Below, in pieces: positions 1-10,198 of a DNA stretch of 64,000 nucleotides. The stretch spans positions 1-64,000 of the forward strand of contig CBINGZ010000031.1 in NCBI GenBank assembly GCA_966250335.1, written 5' to 3'. Made by a program: the position numbers and the translations under genes. Under the pieces are notes generated by a model. The model was not told the DNA's origin. It saw only the letters and a program-made list of their open reading frames with translations, and did not search any database. Source of the DNA: OLB7 sp966250335. GTDB lineage: Bacteria; Bacteroidota; Ignavibacteria; OLB7. The stretch's first letter is position 1. Each line of letters begins with the position of its first letter.

Positions 1-295
1 CGCCCGCTGAGTTCCGTTCGATATCGCGCGCGATTCTCTCGCAGGCATCGTTCATCGAGCACACCGGACGGCCTATCCGGTGTGCTCGATCTGCATTCTC
101 CCTGCAACTACCCATTGTCACCATCTCCCCGTTGCACCCCTTCCGGTGATTCCCGAAGTTGCGCGTTCGTCCCACGCGATCCGGAGCCTCCCCTCCGAGG
201 CTTCGATGCAGGGCCGGCGCCGTATCGATCGGGCCCCTGAAGCGTGAGACGTTGCGCACGTCATGTCCACGTTGACAAATAGAAGGAACAGCACC
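1..295. other. left-edge non-coding stretch with a strong hairpin
   Basis: No gene is secure here. A perfect 15-bp inverted repeat (54-68 paired with 76-90, 7-nt loop) lies near the left end. It has no T-run on either side, so it is a hairpin of terminator or regulatory type. A plus-strand frame closes with TGA at 8-10 and could be the last codons of a gene off the left edge. Alternatively, an ATG at 55 on the minus strand opens a short frame (starting MNDACERIARDIERN) that runs off the edge. The sequence cannot decide between them. From 91 to 295 I see only the leader of the aconitase gene. Confidence 0.4.
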
Positions 296-3145
<2,850 letters not shown>

Positions 3146-3170
3146 GGGGCGGCGCTTCCGGGAGAATGGA

Positions 3171-3206
3171 ACAGGGCCGGCGGATCGCGAGATCCGTCGG
3201 CCCTGT
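3171..3206. terminator. bidirectional hairpin between acnA and peroxiredoxin
   Basis: Inverted repeat with arms 3171-3186 and 3191-3206 and a GCGA loop. The 16-bp stem has one G-U-type mismatch. It lies 25 bp after the acnA stop and 70 bp beyond the stop of the convergent peroxiredoxin gene. The T-run that follows is weak on both strands, so termination is inferred mainly from position and stem strength. Confidence 0.65.
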
Positions 3207-3276
3207 GTCGTTGTAACCAAATCGGCCGGTCGGCGCACTAACCCCTCTCCGGAACGGTGGGGATCGTGCGCGCCTC

Positions 3277-3918
3277 TTAGTTCTTATTCGGCTGCGGGGT
3301 CATGCGCAGGTAGGGCTTCAGGACGGTATAGCCCTTCGGGAACTTCTTGGCGAGCTCCTCCGGGTCCTGAAGCGCCGGCAGGATCACGCAGTCGTCCCCA
3401 TCCTTCCAGTCCGCCGGGGTGGCGACGCTGTGGCTGTCGGTCAGCTGGAGCGAGTCGATCACGCGGAGCAGTTCGGCGAAGTTGCGGCCGGTGCTGGCGG
3501 GATAGGTGAGGGTCAGACGGAGCTTCTTCTTCGGGTCGATGATGAAGACGGAGCGGACGGTCATCGAATCGTTCGCGTTCGGATGGATCATGTCGTACAG
3601 GTCGGCGACCTTCCGGTCCCCGTCGGCGAGCATCGGGAAGTTGAGCTTCACGTTCTGCGTCTCCTCGATATCGGGAATCCAGCCGCCGTGCTGCTCAAGG
3701 CTGTCGACGCTCAGGCCGATCACCTTCACGTTCCTTTCGTCGAACTGGCTCTTCAGCCGTGCGACGGAGCCGAGCTCGGTGGTGCAGACCGGCGTGAAGT
3801 CCTTCGGATGCGAGAAGAGGATCACCCACTGGTCGCCGGCCCAGTCGTAGAAGCTGATCGGCCCTTCGGTCGATTCCTGCGTGAAGTCGGGAACGATATC
3901 TCCCAGTCGTAATGCCAT
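3277..3918 (-). CDS. 1-Cys peroxiredoxin (Prx6 family)
   Basis: Thiol peroxidase that reduces H2O2 and organic peroxides in the cytoplasm. At 213 residues it has the typical Prx6-family length. The thioredoxin fold starts at once (LGDIVPDF). The active-site block PKDFTPVCTTELG carries Thr42 and peroxidatic Cys45. A conserved arginine follows in the TYPASTGRNF segment. The C-terminal extension (VATPADWKDGDDCVILP...) is the dimerisation arm of Prx6-type enzymes. One cysteine lies in that arm (DDCVILP), so a resolving role cannot be excluded from sequence alone. It sits near a glutathione peroxidase gene transcribed the other way, suggesting a small peroxide-defence neighbourhood. No OxyR-type site is evident. 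Confidence 0.95.
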   Translation of the reverse strand: MALRLGDIVPDFTQESTEGPISFYDWAGDQWVILFSHPKDFTPVCTTELGSVARLKSQFDERNVKVIGLSVDSLEQHGGWIPDIEETQNVKLNFPMLADGDRKVADLYDMIHPNANDSMTVRSVFIIDPKKKLRLTLTYPASTGRNFAELLRVIDSLQLTDSHSVATPADWKDGDDCVILPALQDPEELAKKFPKGYTVLKPYLRMTPQPNKN

Positions 3919-4205
3919 TGATGTCTCCGAATCGAATTATGGTTGATGTGGATAGGATCTGTGGGCGTGTGAAACGGTCGGATGAATAGCGTCCCCACCG
4001 GGTTGCGGTTCCTTTCCGGATCGCGGCTCGAACATCGGCTCCTGCGTATATTCAGCTCTCCCGCATGACAATGCGCCTCTGTGCATGACGTCGGCCCGAA
4101 TGTAGCCTGTGGGCCGCGAACGCGCAAACGTTTTGTCGACCGATAACGCCGGACGGCGGAACGGGGAGCGGGAGGGAACATCCATATCGATACAGGGAGA
4201 ATCGC

Positions 4206-4712
4206 GTGCAGTCGATCTACGATATAACGATGCAGGATATCAAGGGGAACGATGTTTCCCTCGGCGATTTCAGGGGAAGGGTGATGCTGATCGTCAACGT
4301 GGCGAGCCAGTGCGGATACACGCATCACTACGAGGGGTTGCAGGAGCTGTTCGAGGAGTACCGCGACCGCGGCTTCACGATCCTCGGATTCCCTTCGAAC
4401 GATTTCGGCGAGCAGGAGCCGGGGAGCAACGAGGAGATCCGGGAGTTCTGCACGACGCAGTACGGGGTGACCTTCCCGATGTTCGCGAAGATCAAGATTC
4501 TCGGGGATGAGGGATCGCCTCTCTACAAACTTCTCGCCTCCTCCGAGACCGAGCCGATTCACGCCGAGGAGATCCGCTGGAACTTCGTCAAGTTCCTGGT
4601 CGATCGTGAGGGGAATATCGTGAAGCGGTTCGGACACAGGATGCCTCCGGAAAGCAGGGAGATCCGTGAGGCGATCGAGGAGCTGCTGAGCCGGGAGACG
4701 GTTCCCTCGTAG
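4206..4712 (+). CDS. glutathione peroxidase family protein (probably thioredoxin-dependent)
   Basis: Peroxidase of the GPx/BsaA family, 168 residues. The catalytic set is visible: Cys36 in NVASQCGYT, Gln70 in FPSNDFGEQEPG, and Trp125-Asn126 in the WNF motif. Cys82 (EEIREFCTTQYG) is where thioredoxin-dependent members keep the resolving cysteine, so thioredoxin is the more likely reductant. This is inferred from the family. The start is GTG at 4206, supported by AGGGAG five bases upstream. The next methionine (4230) would remove the first beta strand. No signal peptide is seen, so it is cytoplasmic. It ends five bases before the convergent small gene at 4718. Confidence 0.93.
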   Translation: MQSIYDITMQDIKGNDVSLGDFRGRVMLIVNVASQCGYTHHYEGLQELFEEYRDRGFTILGFPSNDFGEQEPGSNEEIREFCTTQYGVTFPMFAKIKILGDEGSPLYKLLASSETEPIHAEEIRWNFVKFLVDREGNIVKRFGHRMPPESREIREAIEELLSRETVPS

Positions 4713-4717
4713 AAGGC

Positions 4718-5002
4718 TCAGACCAGGAAGACCCGCAGTTCCACGTCGTTCTCCACATCGACGCCCTCCTCCGGCGTCGCCCAGATGAGCCCTTCGCGTG
4801 TTCTGATCGTGAAGTGATGTGTTCCTCTGTCGACCTTGACGTAGGTGAGCAGGAACACCGATAATCTTGCCACTTCGTTTCCGTCCACATAGAGCGTGGA
4901 TTGAAGCGGCGGTGAACAGTACCGACGGTCCAGCCGCAGCGTGACCCAGTGGTCGACGCCGAGCGTGAGGATTTCGGTCGCCATGTGGATGAGGTTCTTC
5001 AT
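4718..5002 (-). CDS. small hypothetical protein, beta-rich
   Basis: A 94-residue frame with no family that I recognise. The sequence alternates hydrophobic and polar residues (WVTLRLD, STLYVDGNEVARLSVFLLTYVKV, HHFTIRTREG), as in a small beta sandwich. The phrase 'VDGNEVARL...VDRGTHHFTIRT' recalls PEGA-like or carbohydrate-module strands, but the resemblance is too loose to name. No signal peptide or membrane segment is present. It fits exactly between the stop of the peroxidase gene and the start of the next plus gene. The start is uncertain (ATG 5002 or ATG 4984), since neither has a clear ribosome site. The frame fills the space and its composition is protein-like. Confidence 0.5.
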   Translation of the reverse strand: MKNLIHMATEILTLGVDHWVTLRLDRRYCSPPLQSTLYVDGNEVARLSVFLLTYVKVDRGTHHFTIRTREGLIWATPEEGVDVENDVELRVFLV

Positions 5003-5059
5003 GGTCTCGGTCGGTCCGGTTCCGACGGGGGAAGCTCCATCGGAACGATACTTCGGTCA

Positions 5060-5830
5060 ATGAACAGGATGATCTCCATATCGACGAGCCCGCCGGTCGC
5101 GCTGATGCTGGCCCTGCTTCTTCCTGCCGCGGCGGCGCAGGAGGAGAGCGGTCCGGTCTCCGCGATCTATCGCAACACGTTCCAGGGGAACAACCTGGCC
5201 GGCTGGTCGACCGTCGTGAGGGATCGTTCGCGACAGAAGGGGATCGGCGTCTCCACGACACCGGACAGAACAGAGAAAGTCCTCGGCGAGTTCGGGAACC
5301 AGACCGTCCACCTCGATCTGGAGGGTCTGCCGCCGCACGATTCGATCACCCTCTCGTTCGATCTTCTCATCATCAGATCGTGGGACGGCAACGACGCCAG
5401 ATACGGTCCCGATATCTGGCGGCTCGCCGTGGATGGGAAGGAGACCCTGAAGACATCCTTCTCCAACACGACGTCGCCTCAGTCCTACCCCGCCCGATAT
5501 CCCGCCTCGCGCCGCCCGCGCGCCGCCGCCGCCGCCGTCAACTGCTACGGCTACACCTGGGCCCTCAGCGGGATCTTCGACGGTCCGATGGATGCCGCGT
5601 ACAGGATCACCCGTACCCTTCCCCATACCGGAAAGAGCGTGCGGCTCTCGTTCGGCGCCTCCCTCGTCGATCCGGACGAGATTCTCGCCAACGAAAGCTG
5701 GGCGCTCGACGACGTCGTGGTGACGGTTCAGGAGGCGACACGGCCGCCTCAGGTCAAGGTCGAGGAGTCGACCGTGGATACCGTTGTCGTCGAGCCCCTT
5801 CCGACCCCTGTATATACGGGCGCTCCCTGA
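5060..5830 (+). CDS. secreted jelly-roll (lectin-like) protein
   Basis: A 256-residue exported protein of unknown role. The N-terminus is a signal peptide (polar MNRMISIS, hydrophobic VALMLALLLPAAAAQ, cleavage after AAA or AQ). The body (about residues 30-220) reads as a concanavalin/jelly-roll beta domain found in many secreted bacterial proteins. It shows LSFDLLIIRSWDG, YGPDIWRLAVDG, FSNTTSPQSYP and a final WALDDVVVTVQ strand. Such domains often bind sugars or calcium, but nothing here proves that. The tail is short and acidic/proline-rich and has no sorting domain. ATG 5060 is chosen because it gives a proper signal peptide. The frame is open further upstream but only into the antisense of the small gene. 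Confidence 0.7.
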   Translation: MNRMISISTSPPVALMLALLLPAAAAQEESGPVSAIYRNTFQGNNLAGWSTVVRDRSRQKGIGVSTTPDRTEKVLGEFGNQTVHLDLEGLPPHDSITLSFDLLIIRSWDGNDARYGPDIWRLAVDGKETLKTSFSNTTSPQSYPARYPASRRPRAAAAAVNCYGYTWALSGIFDGPMDAAYRITRTLPHTGKSVRLSFGASLVDPDEILANESWALDDVVVTVQEATRPPQVKVEESTVDTVVVEPLPTPVYTGAP

Positions 5831-5860
5831 CGGGGCGCTTCCTTGAATCATCATGTTGCC

Positions 5861-6319
5861 ATGCCCCGCGCTCCCTTTCAGGTTCTGGTGATCCCCTTCC
5901 GTCGATCCGGCGACGGCTGCCGTGAGTATGCGCTCTTCCGCAGGAGCGACGATGGAAAATGGCAGGGGATTGCGGGCGGGGGTGAAGCGGGAGAGACGCC
6001 TGAGGGAGCCGCCCGCCGCGAAGCGTTCGAGGAGGCGGGGATCGGAACCGACGCGCGACTGGTCGCTCTCGATGCGACGACATCGATTCCGGTGGTCCAT
6101 TTCGGCGACGGGAATCTGTGGCCGGGGCTCTACGTGATTCCGGAGCATGCTTTCGGCATCGAATGTCCGGAGGGGATCATCCGCCTCTCCGCCGAGCATG
6201 TCGCCCACGAGTGGCTCCGTTACGAGGATGCGCTTGCCCGCGCTTCGTGGGAGAGCAATAGAACGGCCCTCTGGGAGCTGGATCGTCGTCTCGCCGATGC
6301 TCTCCCGGGCTCACGGTAG
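5861..6319 (+). CDS. nudB: NudB-like Nudix hydrolase
   Basis: Nudix pyrophosphohydrolase of 152 residues. The Nudix box is complete at residues 39-61 (G-x5-E-x7-REAFEEAGI), with the metal-binding REAFEE. The C-terminal part (EHVAHEWLRYEDALARASWESNRTALWELDRRL) resembles the end of dihydroneopterin triphosphate diphosphatase NudB. The best guess is therefore removal of pyrophosphate from dihydroneopterin triphosphate in folate synthesis. Nudix substrate predictions are often wrong, so the symbol is tentative. A TTG at 5843 is also in frame. ATG 5861 starts directly at the first beta strand. The gene follows the secreted jelly-roll gene by 30 bp and overlaps the end of the convergent DUF547 gene by 9 bp. 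Confidence 0.8.
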   Translation: MPRAPFQVLVIPFRRSGDGCREYALFRRSDDGKWQGIAGGGEAGETPEGAARREAFEEAGIGTDARLVALDATTSIPVVHFGDGNLWPGLYVIPEHAFGIECPEGIIRLSAEHVAHEWLRYEDALARASWESNRTALWELDRRLADALPGSR

Positions 6320-7135
6320 TTCCCGCGCCGTCAGTCCCCAGTCGTATTCCTCGTAGCGGATCTCCTCCGGCGGTATCAGGGCGATGAGCCGCGCCTCGGC
6401 CGGGTCGCTCCAGTAGCGCGCAACATATGCCGGAACGGAGCCGGCGCTCTTCACGAAATCCTCCCTGTACCATGCGAAGATCATCGAGAGGTGGAGTTCG
6501 CCGTCGCGGAGGTAGTTCCACCGGCGGTCGTTGAGGTAGTCGACGGCCGCCCGTTCCGCAATCCCCTGGTAGTTCTCCACCTCGTACGCCTCGCGCATGA
6601 CGCGCGGGCAGCTCATCGAGGCGCAGTTGATGGTGAAGTGGATCAGCGCGTTCCCCAGTTTCCGCACCTTCTCATCCTCGATCTGCTGAAGCGTCATCCT
6701 CACCCCCTCGATCTCCGCCACCTCCAGATCCCACGGGCTCGTCAGTTCCGTTCCGACCCCTGCCGGCCCGGCCGCGATCTCGGTGATGCTGCCGAGTTGC
6801 TTTCCCATCTCCGGTTCAAGGTTGTCGATGATCAGCTGAAAGGTGAGCGCGTTGTAGGCGTTCGTCCAGAAGGCGAGCTGCTCGCGTGCGGGCATCGCCG
6901 ACGGGCGGGCGCCGTTGATCATGCCGATGAAGCGCCGGAAGTCGGGATTGCGTCCGACCCCCTCGTAATCGACGTACCCTTCGGGATCGACGTGGGCCGC
7001 CAGCACCGCGCTCCACGGCTCGTAGCTCAGCGGTTCCTCCAGGGCCGGGCGGATGAACGATCCGCCGCCGTTGCCGGCCGGGGCGGGGTCCGCGCTCTGT
7101 GGATGCACGCCTGATCCGGATGCTGTCGGGTTCAA
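6311..7135 (-). CDS. DUF547 domain protein
   Basis: A 274-residue protein of the DUF547 family, whose function is not known. Family hallmarks are present: WSAVLAAHVDPEGYVDY near the start, REQLAFWTNAYNALT, the IHFTINCASMSCP motif with its conserved His and Cys pair, and the YLNDRRWNY...FAWYREDF block. The family resembles transglutaminase or papain-like folds, so this Cys/His pair may be catalytic, which is inference. The start is TTG at 7135. A strong ribosome site (AAGGAGAGG) lies five bases before it and no ATG gives a complete domain. Most relatives carry a signal peptide, yet here the first 30 residues are polar and glycine/proline-rich. Confidence 0.85.
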   Translation of the reverse strand: MNPTASGSGVHPQSADPAPAGNGGGSFIRPALEEPLSYEPWSAVLAAHVDPEGYVDYEGVGRNPDFRRFIGMINGARPSAMPAREQLAFWTNAYNALTFQLIIDNLEPEMGKQLGSITEIAAGPAGVGTELTSPWDLEVAEIEGVRMTLQQIEDEKVRKLGNALIHFTINCASMSCPRVMREAYEVENYQGIAERAAVDYLNDRRWNYLRDGELHLSMIFAWYREDFVKSAGSVPAYVARYWSDPAEARLIALIPPEEIRYEEYDWGLTARELP

Positions 7136-7263
7136 CTATTCCTCTCCTTCTTCCTGTTTTGACGAAGGGCGTTCGTATGTGAGGCGAGAGTGTTATACTA
7201 TGTGTCTGCCGCGTAGTACTCCATTCCGCCGGACCGGCCGGTCCGTATCAACCAGTCGAGCAC

Positions 7264-8787
7264 ATGAGTCGCTTCAGTACGTTCAGAAGATCCAGGGAGA
7301 TCGCGATTGCGGTCGATCCTTCTCAGCTTTCCATGGAGGAGATGCGGCCGCACGCGATGGCCGGGGAGCACTCATGGTGGAAATGGGGGCTGATCCTGCT
7401 GGTCGGCTTCGGGATCATGCTGATTCCTCCCCCGGAGGGGATCACCATGAACTCATGGGGACTCTTCGCGATCTTCATGGCGACCATCGTCGGGTCGATC
7501 GTCCGGCCGCTGGCGGGAGGGGCGATCGTGCTGCTCGGGGTCGTGGCTGTGGCGGTCACCGGCGTTCTGCCGGGGGCAACGGCCACCGAAACCGTCTCCA
7601 ACGCTCTGCGCGGCTACATGGACCCGATCGTCTGGCTGGTGCTGGCCGCCTTCTTCATCTCCTGCGGGATGGTGAAGACAGGGCTGGGGAAGCGGATCGC
7701 CTACGTCTTTATACGATCGATCGGCCACAGCACGCTCGGGCTCGGATATTCGCTGATCGCCACCGACATGGTTCTGGCGTCGGTCATCCCCTCGAACGCG
7801 GCACGCTCCGGAGGGGTCATCTTCCCGATCGCGCGGAGCATCTCGGAGGCGTACGAATCCCGTCCCGGACCGACGTCGAAACGGCTGGGAGCGTATCTGA
7901 TGCCGCTCCTCTACCAGTCCGACGTCATCATCTGCGCCACCTTCCTTACGGGGCAGGCGTCGAACGCGATCATCGCGAAGTTCGCCGCCACCACGGCGAA
8001 CGTGGAGCTGAGCTACACGACCTGGCTGCTCGCGTCGATCGTCCCGTCGCTCGTGGCGCTGCTCGTGGTGCCGTTCATCCTCTACAGGATCGACACGCCG
8101 GAGATCACGGAGACACCGGACGCGACGGCGATCGCCTCCGAGGAACTGAGGAAGATGGGGCGGATGTCGGCCCATGAATGGCTCATGCTCGGCATCTTCG
8201 GGCTGATCGGCATCCTCTGGATGACGACCGGTTACCACGGATTCCATTATGCGGCCGTCGCCCTTGCCGGCATCGCCGCTCTGCTGCTGACCGGCATCAT
8301 CGACTGGGAGGATATGCTGGGAGAGCGGGAGGCATGGGACGTCTTCATCTGGTACGGCGGCCTGGTCGGCCTGGCCGATGCCCTCTCCAAGACCGGCATC
8401 ACCAACAAGTTCGCGGAGGCCTCCGCCGGCTTCACCGAGGGATGGATCTGGTGGGGAGCGCTGGCGACTCTGGCCCTGATCTACTTCTACGCCCACTACG
8501 CGTTTGCCAGCATCACCGCGCACGTCACGGCGATGTATATCCCGTTCCTCGTCGTCGTTCTTGCGGCGGGGGCGCCGCCGTGGGTCGCCGTGCTGACGCT
8601 TACCTTCTTTTCCAACCTGAGCGCCTCGCTCACGCACTACGGAACGACTCCTGCTCCGATATATTTCGGCGCGAACTACATCAAGCAGAAGACCTGGTGG
8701 CGCTTCGGCCTGATCGCCTCGATCCCCAACATCGTGATCTGGGGATTGATCGGCATGCTCTGGTGGAAGATCATCGGCCTCTGGTAA
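7264..8787 (+). CDS. DASS-family (SLC13/CitT) dicarboxylate or anion transporter
   Basis: A 507-residue inner-membrane transporter of the divalent anion:sodium symporter family, closest in look to 2-oxoglutarate/malate translocators and CitT. There are about 11-12 hydrophobic segments. The two family signatures are visible: the first hairpin motif PSNAARSGGVIFPI (usually SNT/SNTARSGG) and the second, SASLTHYGTTPAPIYFG. These place the substrate among dicarboxylates or tricarboxylates, imported with sodium or by exchange. The exact ligand cannot be read from sequence. The N-terminal 35 residues are cytoplasmic. ATG 7264 has a poor ribosome site, and ATG 7333 is an alternative. It may feed the TCA cycle, which also uses the nearby aconitase. 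Confidence 0.93.
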   Translation: MSRFSTFRRSREIAIAVDPSQLSMEEMRPHAMAGEHSWWKWGLILLVGFGIMLIPPPEGITMNSWGLFAIFMATIVGSIVRPLAGGAIVLLGVVAVAVTGVLPGATATETVSNALRGYMDPIVWLVLAAFFISCGMVKTGLGKRIAYVFIRSIGHSTLGLGYSLIATDMVLASVIPSNAARSGGVIFPIARSISEAYESRPGPTSKRLGAYLMPLLYQSDVIICATFLTGQASNAIIAKFAATTANVELSYTTWLLASIVPSLVALLVVPFILYRIDTPEITETPDATAIASEELRKMGRMSAHEWLMLGIFGLIGILWMTTGYHGFHYAAVALAGIAALLLTGIIDWEDMLGEREAWDVFIWYGGLVGLADALSKTGITNKFAEASAGFTEGWIWWGALATLALIYFYAHYAFASITAHVTAMYIPFLVVVLAAGAPPWVAVLTLTFFSNLSASLTHYGTTPAPIYFGANYIKQKTWWRFGLIASIPNIVIWGLIGMLWWKIIGLW

Positions 8788-8819
8788 AAGACGTATCGCG
8801 ACGCGACCCTCCTCATTTC

Positions 8820-10070
8820 TCAGAACAGATCGTTCAGGCACGGCTTCGGTCCGGCGAAGGCCCGCGCCATCAGATCGGCTGCGTCCGGGTCGGCCGTGAT
8901 CACTCCCGCCCGGAGCGCTTCGTCCGGGGTGACGTAGCCCAGATAGAGCTGGGTGAAGGGGCCGATCCCCATCGAGGCGGTCGCCGTCCCCTCTTCCGAA
9001 GCGTCGGCGATCGTCAGATATCCATCTGAGAACGATAAATCAAGGGGGACGTTGTTCTCCGGTATCCCTCCGTCGTCGACGATCAGCCTCATCCTTCCCT
9101 CGGCCCGGTTGTAGCGCGGTCGCGCACGGAGCGCTCCCGCGGTGTCCAGAACCCGGGCCATGACGCCGAAGAGATGCTTCGGGCCGTACTGCTCCGAGAT
9201 CGGTCCCATGATCGCCCCTTCGTCACGCGGGTTGTTCAGCCTCAGTTCAAGCCGTTCGTCGGGGGGAAGAAGGAGCCTGACGGTGCGGAACTGATCGCGT
9301 AGCGTTGCGACATATCCCAGCAGGCCGCGGGTTGCCTTCTCATCCTCGGCCGCTATCTCCGGAGAGAAGAGGATCATGTCGCTTTCTCCCGCCGCTCCCG
9401 GTCTGTTTTTATACTTGAAGACGAGATAACCGCCGACCGTTCCTTCCTCGTCGATATAGACCGCCGCGAAGCTCGTTCCGCCGTTCACTATCCGTTCCTC
9501 CCAGTAACGCTCCGAACGCTCCACCATCAGTGTGGAGCGGCGCATGATCCGATCGTGGCAGGCGGCGACGGCCGGCAGATCCTCCGGAGCGGCAAGCCGT
9601 ACGCGGGTCCGTTCCGCATAGATCGGCATATCTGCCGGGTTGAAGGTCCAGACCTTCCGTTCCACGCAGAGCGCGTAGCCGAGCGAGGCGTAGAAGTCGT
9701 GACGGAAGGGGTAAAGGGTGGAGATCGTCGCTCCGCCGGCCCGTGCTCTGCGCAGCCCCTCGGTCACCAGGTCGGAGGCATATCCGTACCGCCGTCCTTC
9801 GGGGGAGACGGCGACTCCTCCCAGGCCGACCATGCTCTGCGGGGCGCCCCCTATCCAGGTCGTAAAGGGGATGCAGGCCATCGTCGTCAGGATGGTTCCG
9901 TCACCTTCCCCCACCAGTCTGATCGCGACCGGAAAGATCGGATTGTTCCGCAGTCCCTCCTCGCGGGTCGCGATCGGCGTCGCGTTCGGGAAGGAATGGA
10001 AGCTGAGCCGGGCGAGAGCGGGGATATCGGCGTCCGTTGCCGTTCTGAAGGTGAGCCTGGACTGATCCAT
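8820..10070 (-). CDS. Eis-like GNAT acetyltransferase with SCP2-type C-terminal domain
   Basis: A 416-residue cytoplasmic protein with the Eis/UPF0256 layout. It has an N-terminal GNAT domain (LTFRTATDADIPALARLSFHSF, acetyl-CoA loop VSPEGRRYGYASDLV), a second GNAT-like domain and a C-terminal sterol-carrier-like domain (residues about 300-416). Members acetylate amines such as aminoglycosides or lysines. The natural substrate here is unknown. It ends in Leu-Phe, consistent with the free C-terminal carboxylate that takes part in catalysis in Eis enzymes. The open frame continues upstream, but those codons run through the terminator of the preceding gene. ATG 10070, just before the first GNAT strand, is therefore the start. 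Confidence 0.85.
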   Translation of the reverse strand: MDQSRLTFRTATDADIPALARLSFHSFPNATPIATREEGLRNNPIFPVAIRLVGEGDGTILTTMACIPFTTWIGGAPQSMVGLGGVAVSPEGRRYGYASDLVTEGLRRARAGGATISTLYPFRHDFYASLGYALCVERKVWTFNPADMPIYAERTRVRLAAPEDLPAVAACHDRIMRRSTLMVERSERYWEERIVNGGTSFAAVYIDEEGTVGGYLVFKYKNRPGAAGESDMILFSPEIAAEDEKATRGLLGYVATLRDQFRTVRLLLPPDERLELRLNNPRDEGAIMGPISEQYGPKHLFGVMARVLDTAGALRARPRYNRAEGRMRLIVDDGGIPENNVPLDLSFSDGYLTIADASEEGTATASMGIGPFTQLYLGYVTPDEALRAGVITADPDAADLMARAFAGPKPCLNDLF

Positions 10071-10136
10071 CGTGTGTCGATATTGGATGTCTGGATGGGA
10101 TTCGTTCAACAACAGCATTCCCGCCGGGATCGGGGC

Positions 10137-10172
10137 AAAAAAAGTGGAGGAGGGATGATCTCCCTCCTCCAC
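10137..10172 (-). terminator. rho-independent terminator of the repeat surface protein gene
   Basis: A perfect 12-bp stem (10144-10155 paired with 10161-10172) with a 5-nt loop. On the minus strand it is followed by seven T residues (10143-10137). It lies 27 bp past the stop codon at 10199. This is the cleanest intrinsic terminator of the window. Confidence 0.93.
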
Positions 10173-10198
10173 ATGCGTTCATCCTCTACACGACCCGA

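Noticed and set aside
272..277. TTGACA before acnA as a -35 box
   Set aside because: A -10 box at normal distance would fall inside the coding sequence after ATG 296, so this cannot be its promoter.
3822..5261. A 479-codon minus-strand frame across the glutathione peroxidase gene
   Set aside because: It crosses three genes with clear families and has an Arg/Pro/Ser-rich shadow composition.
10071..10172. Longer start (GTG 10172) for the acetyltransferase
   Set aside because: That codon lies inside the stem of the preceding gene's terminator. ATG 10070 starts right at the conserved GNAT domain.
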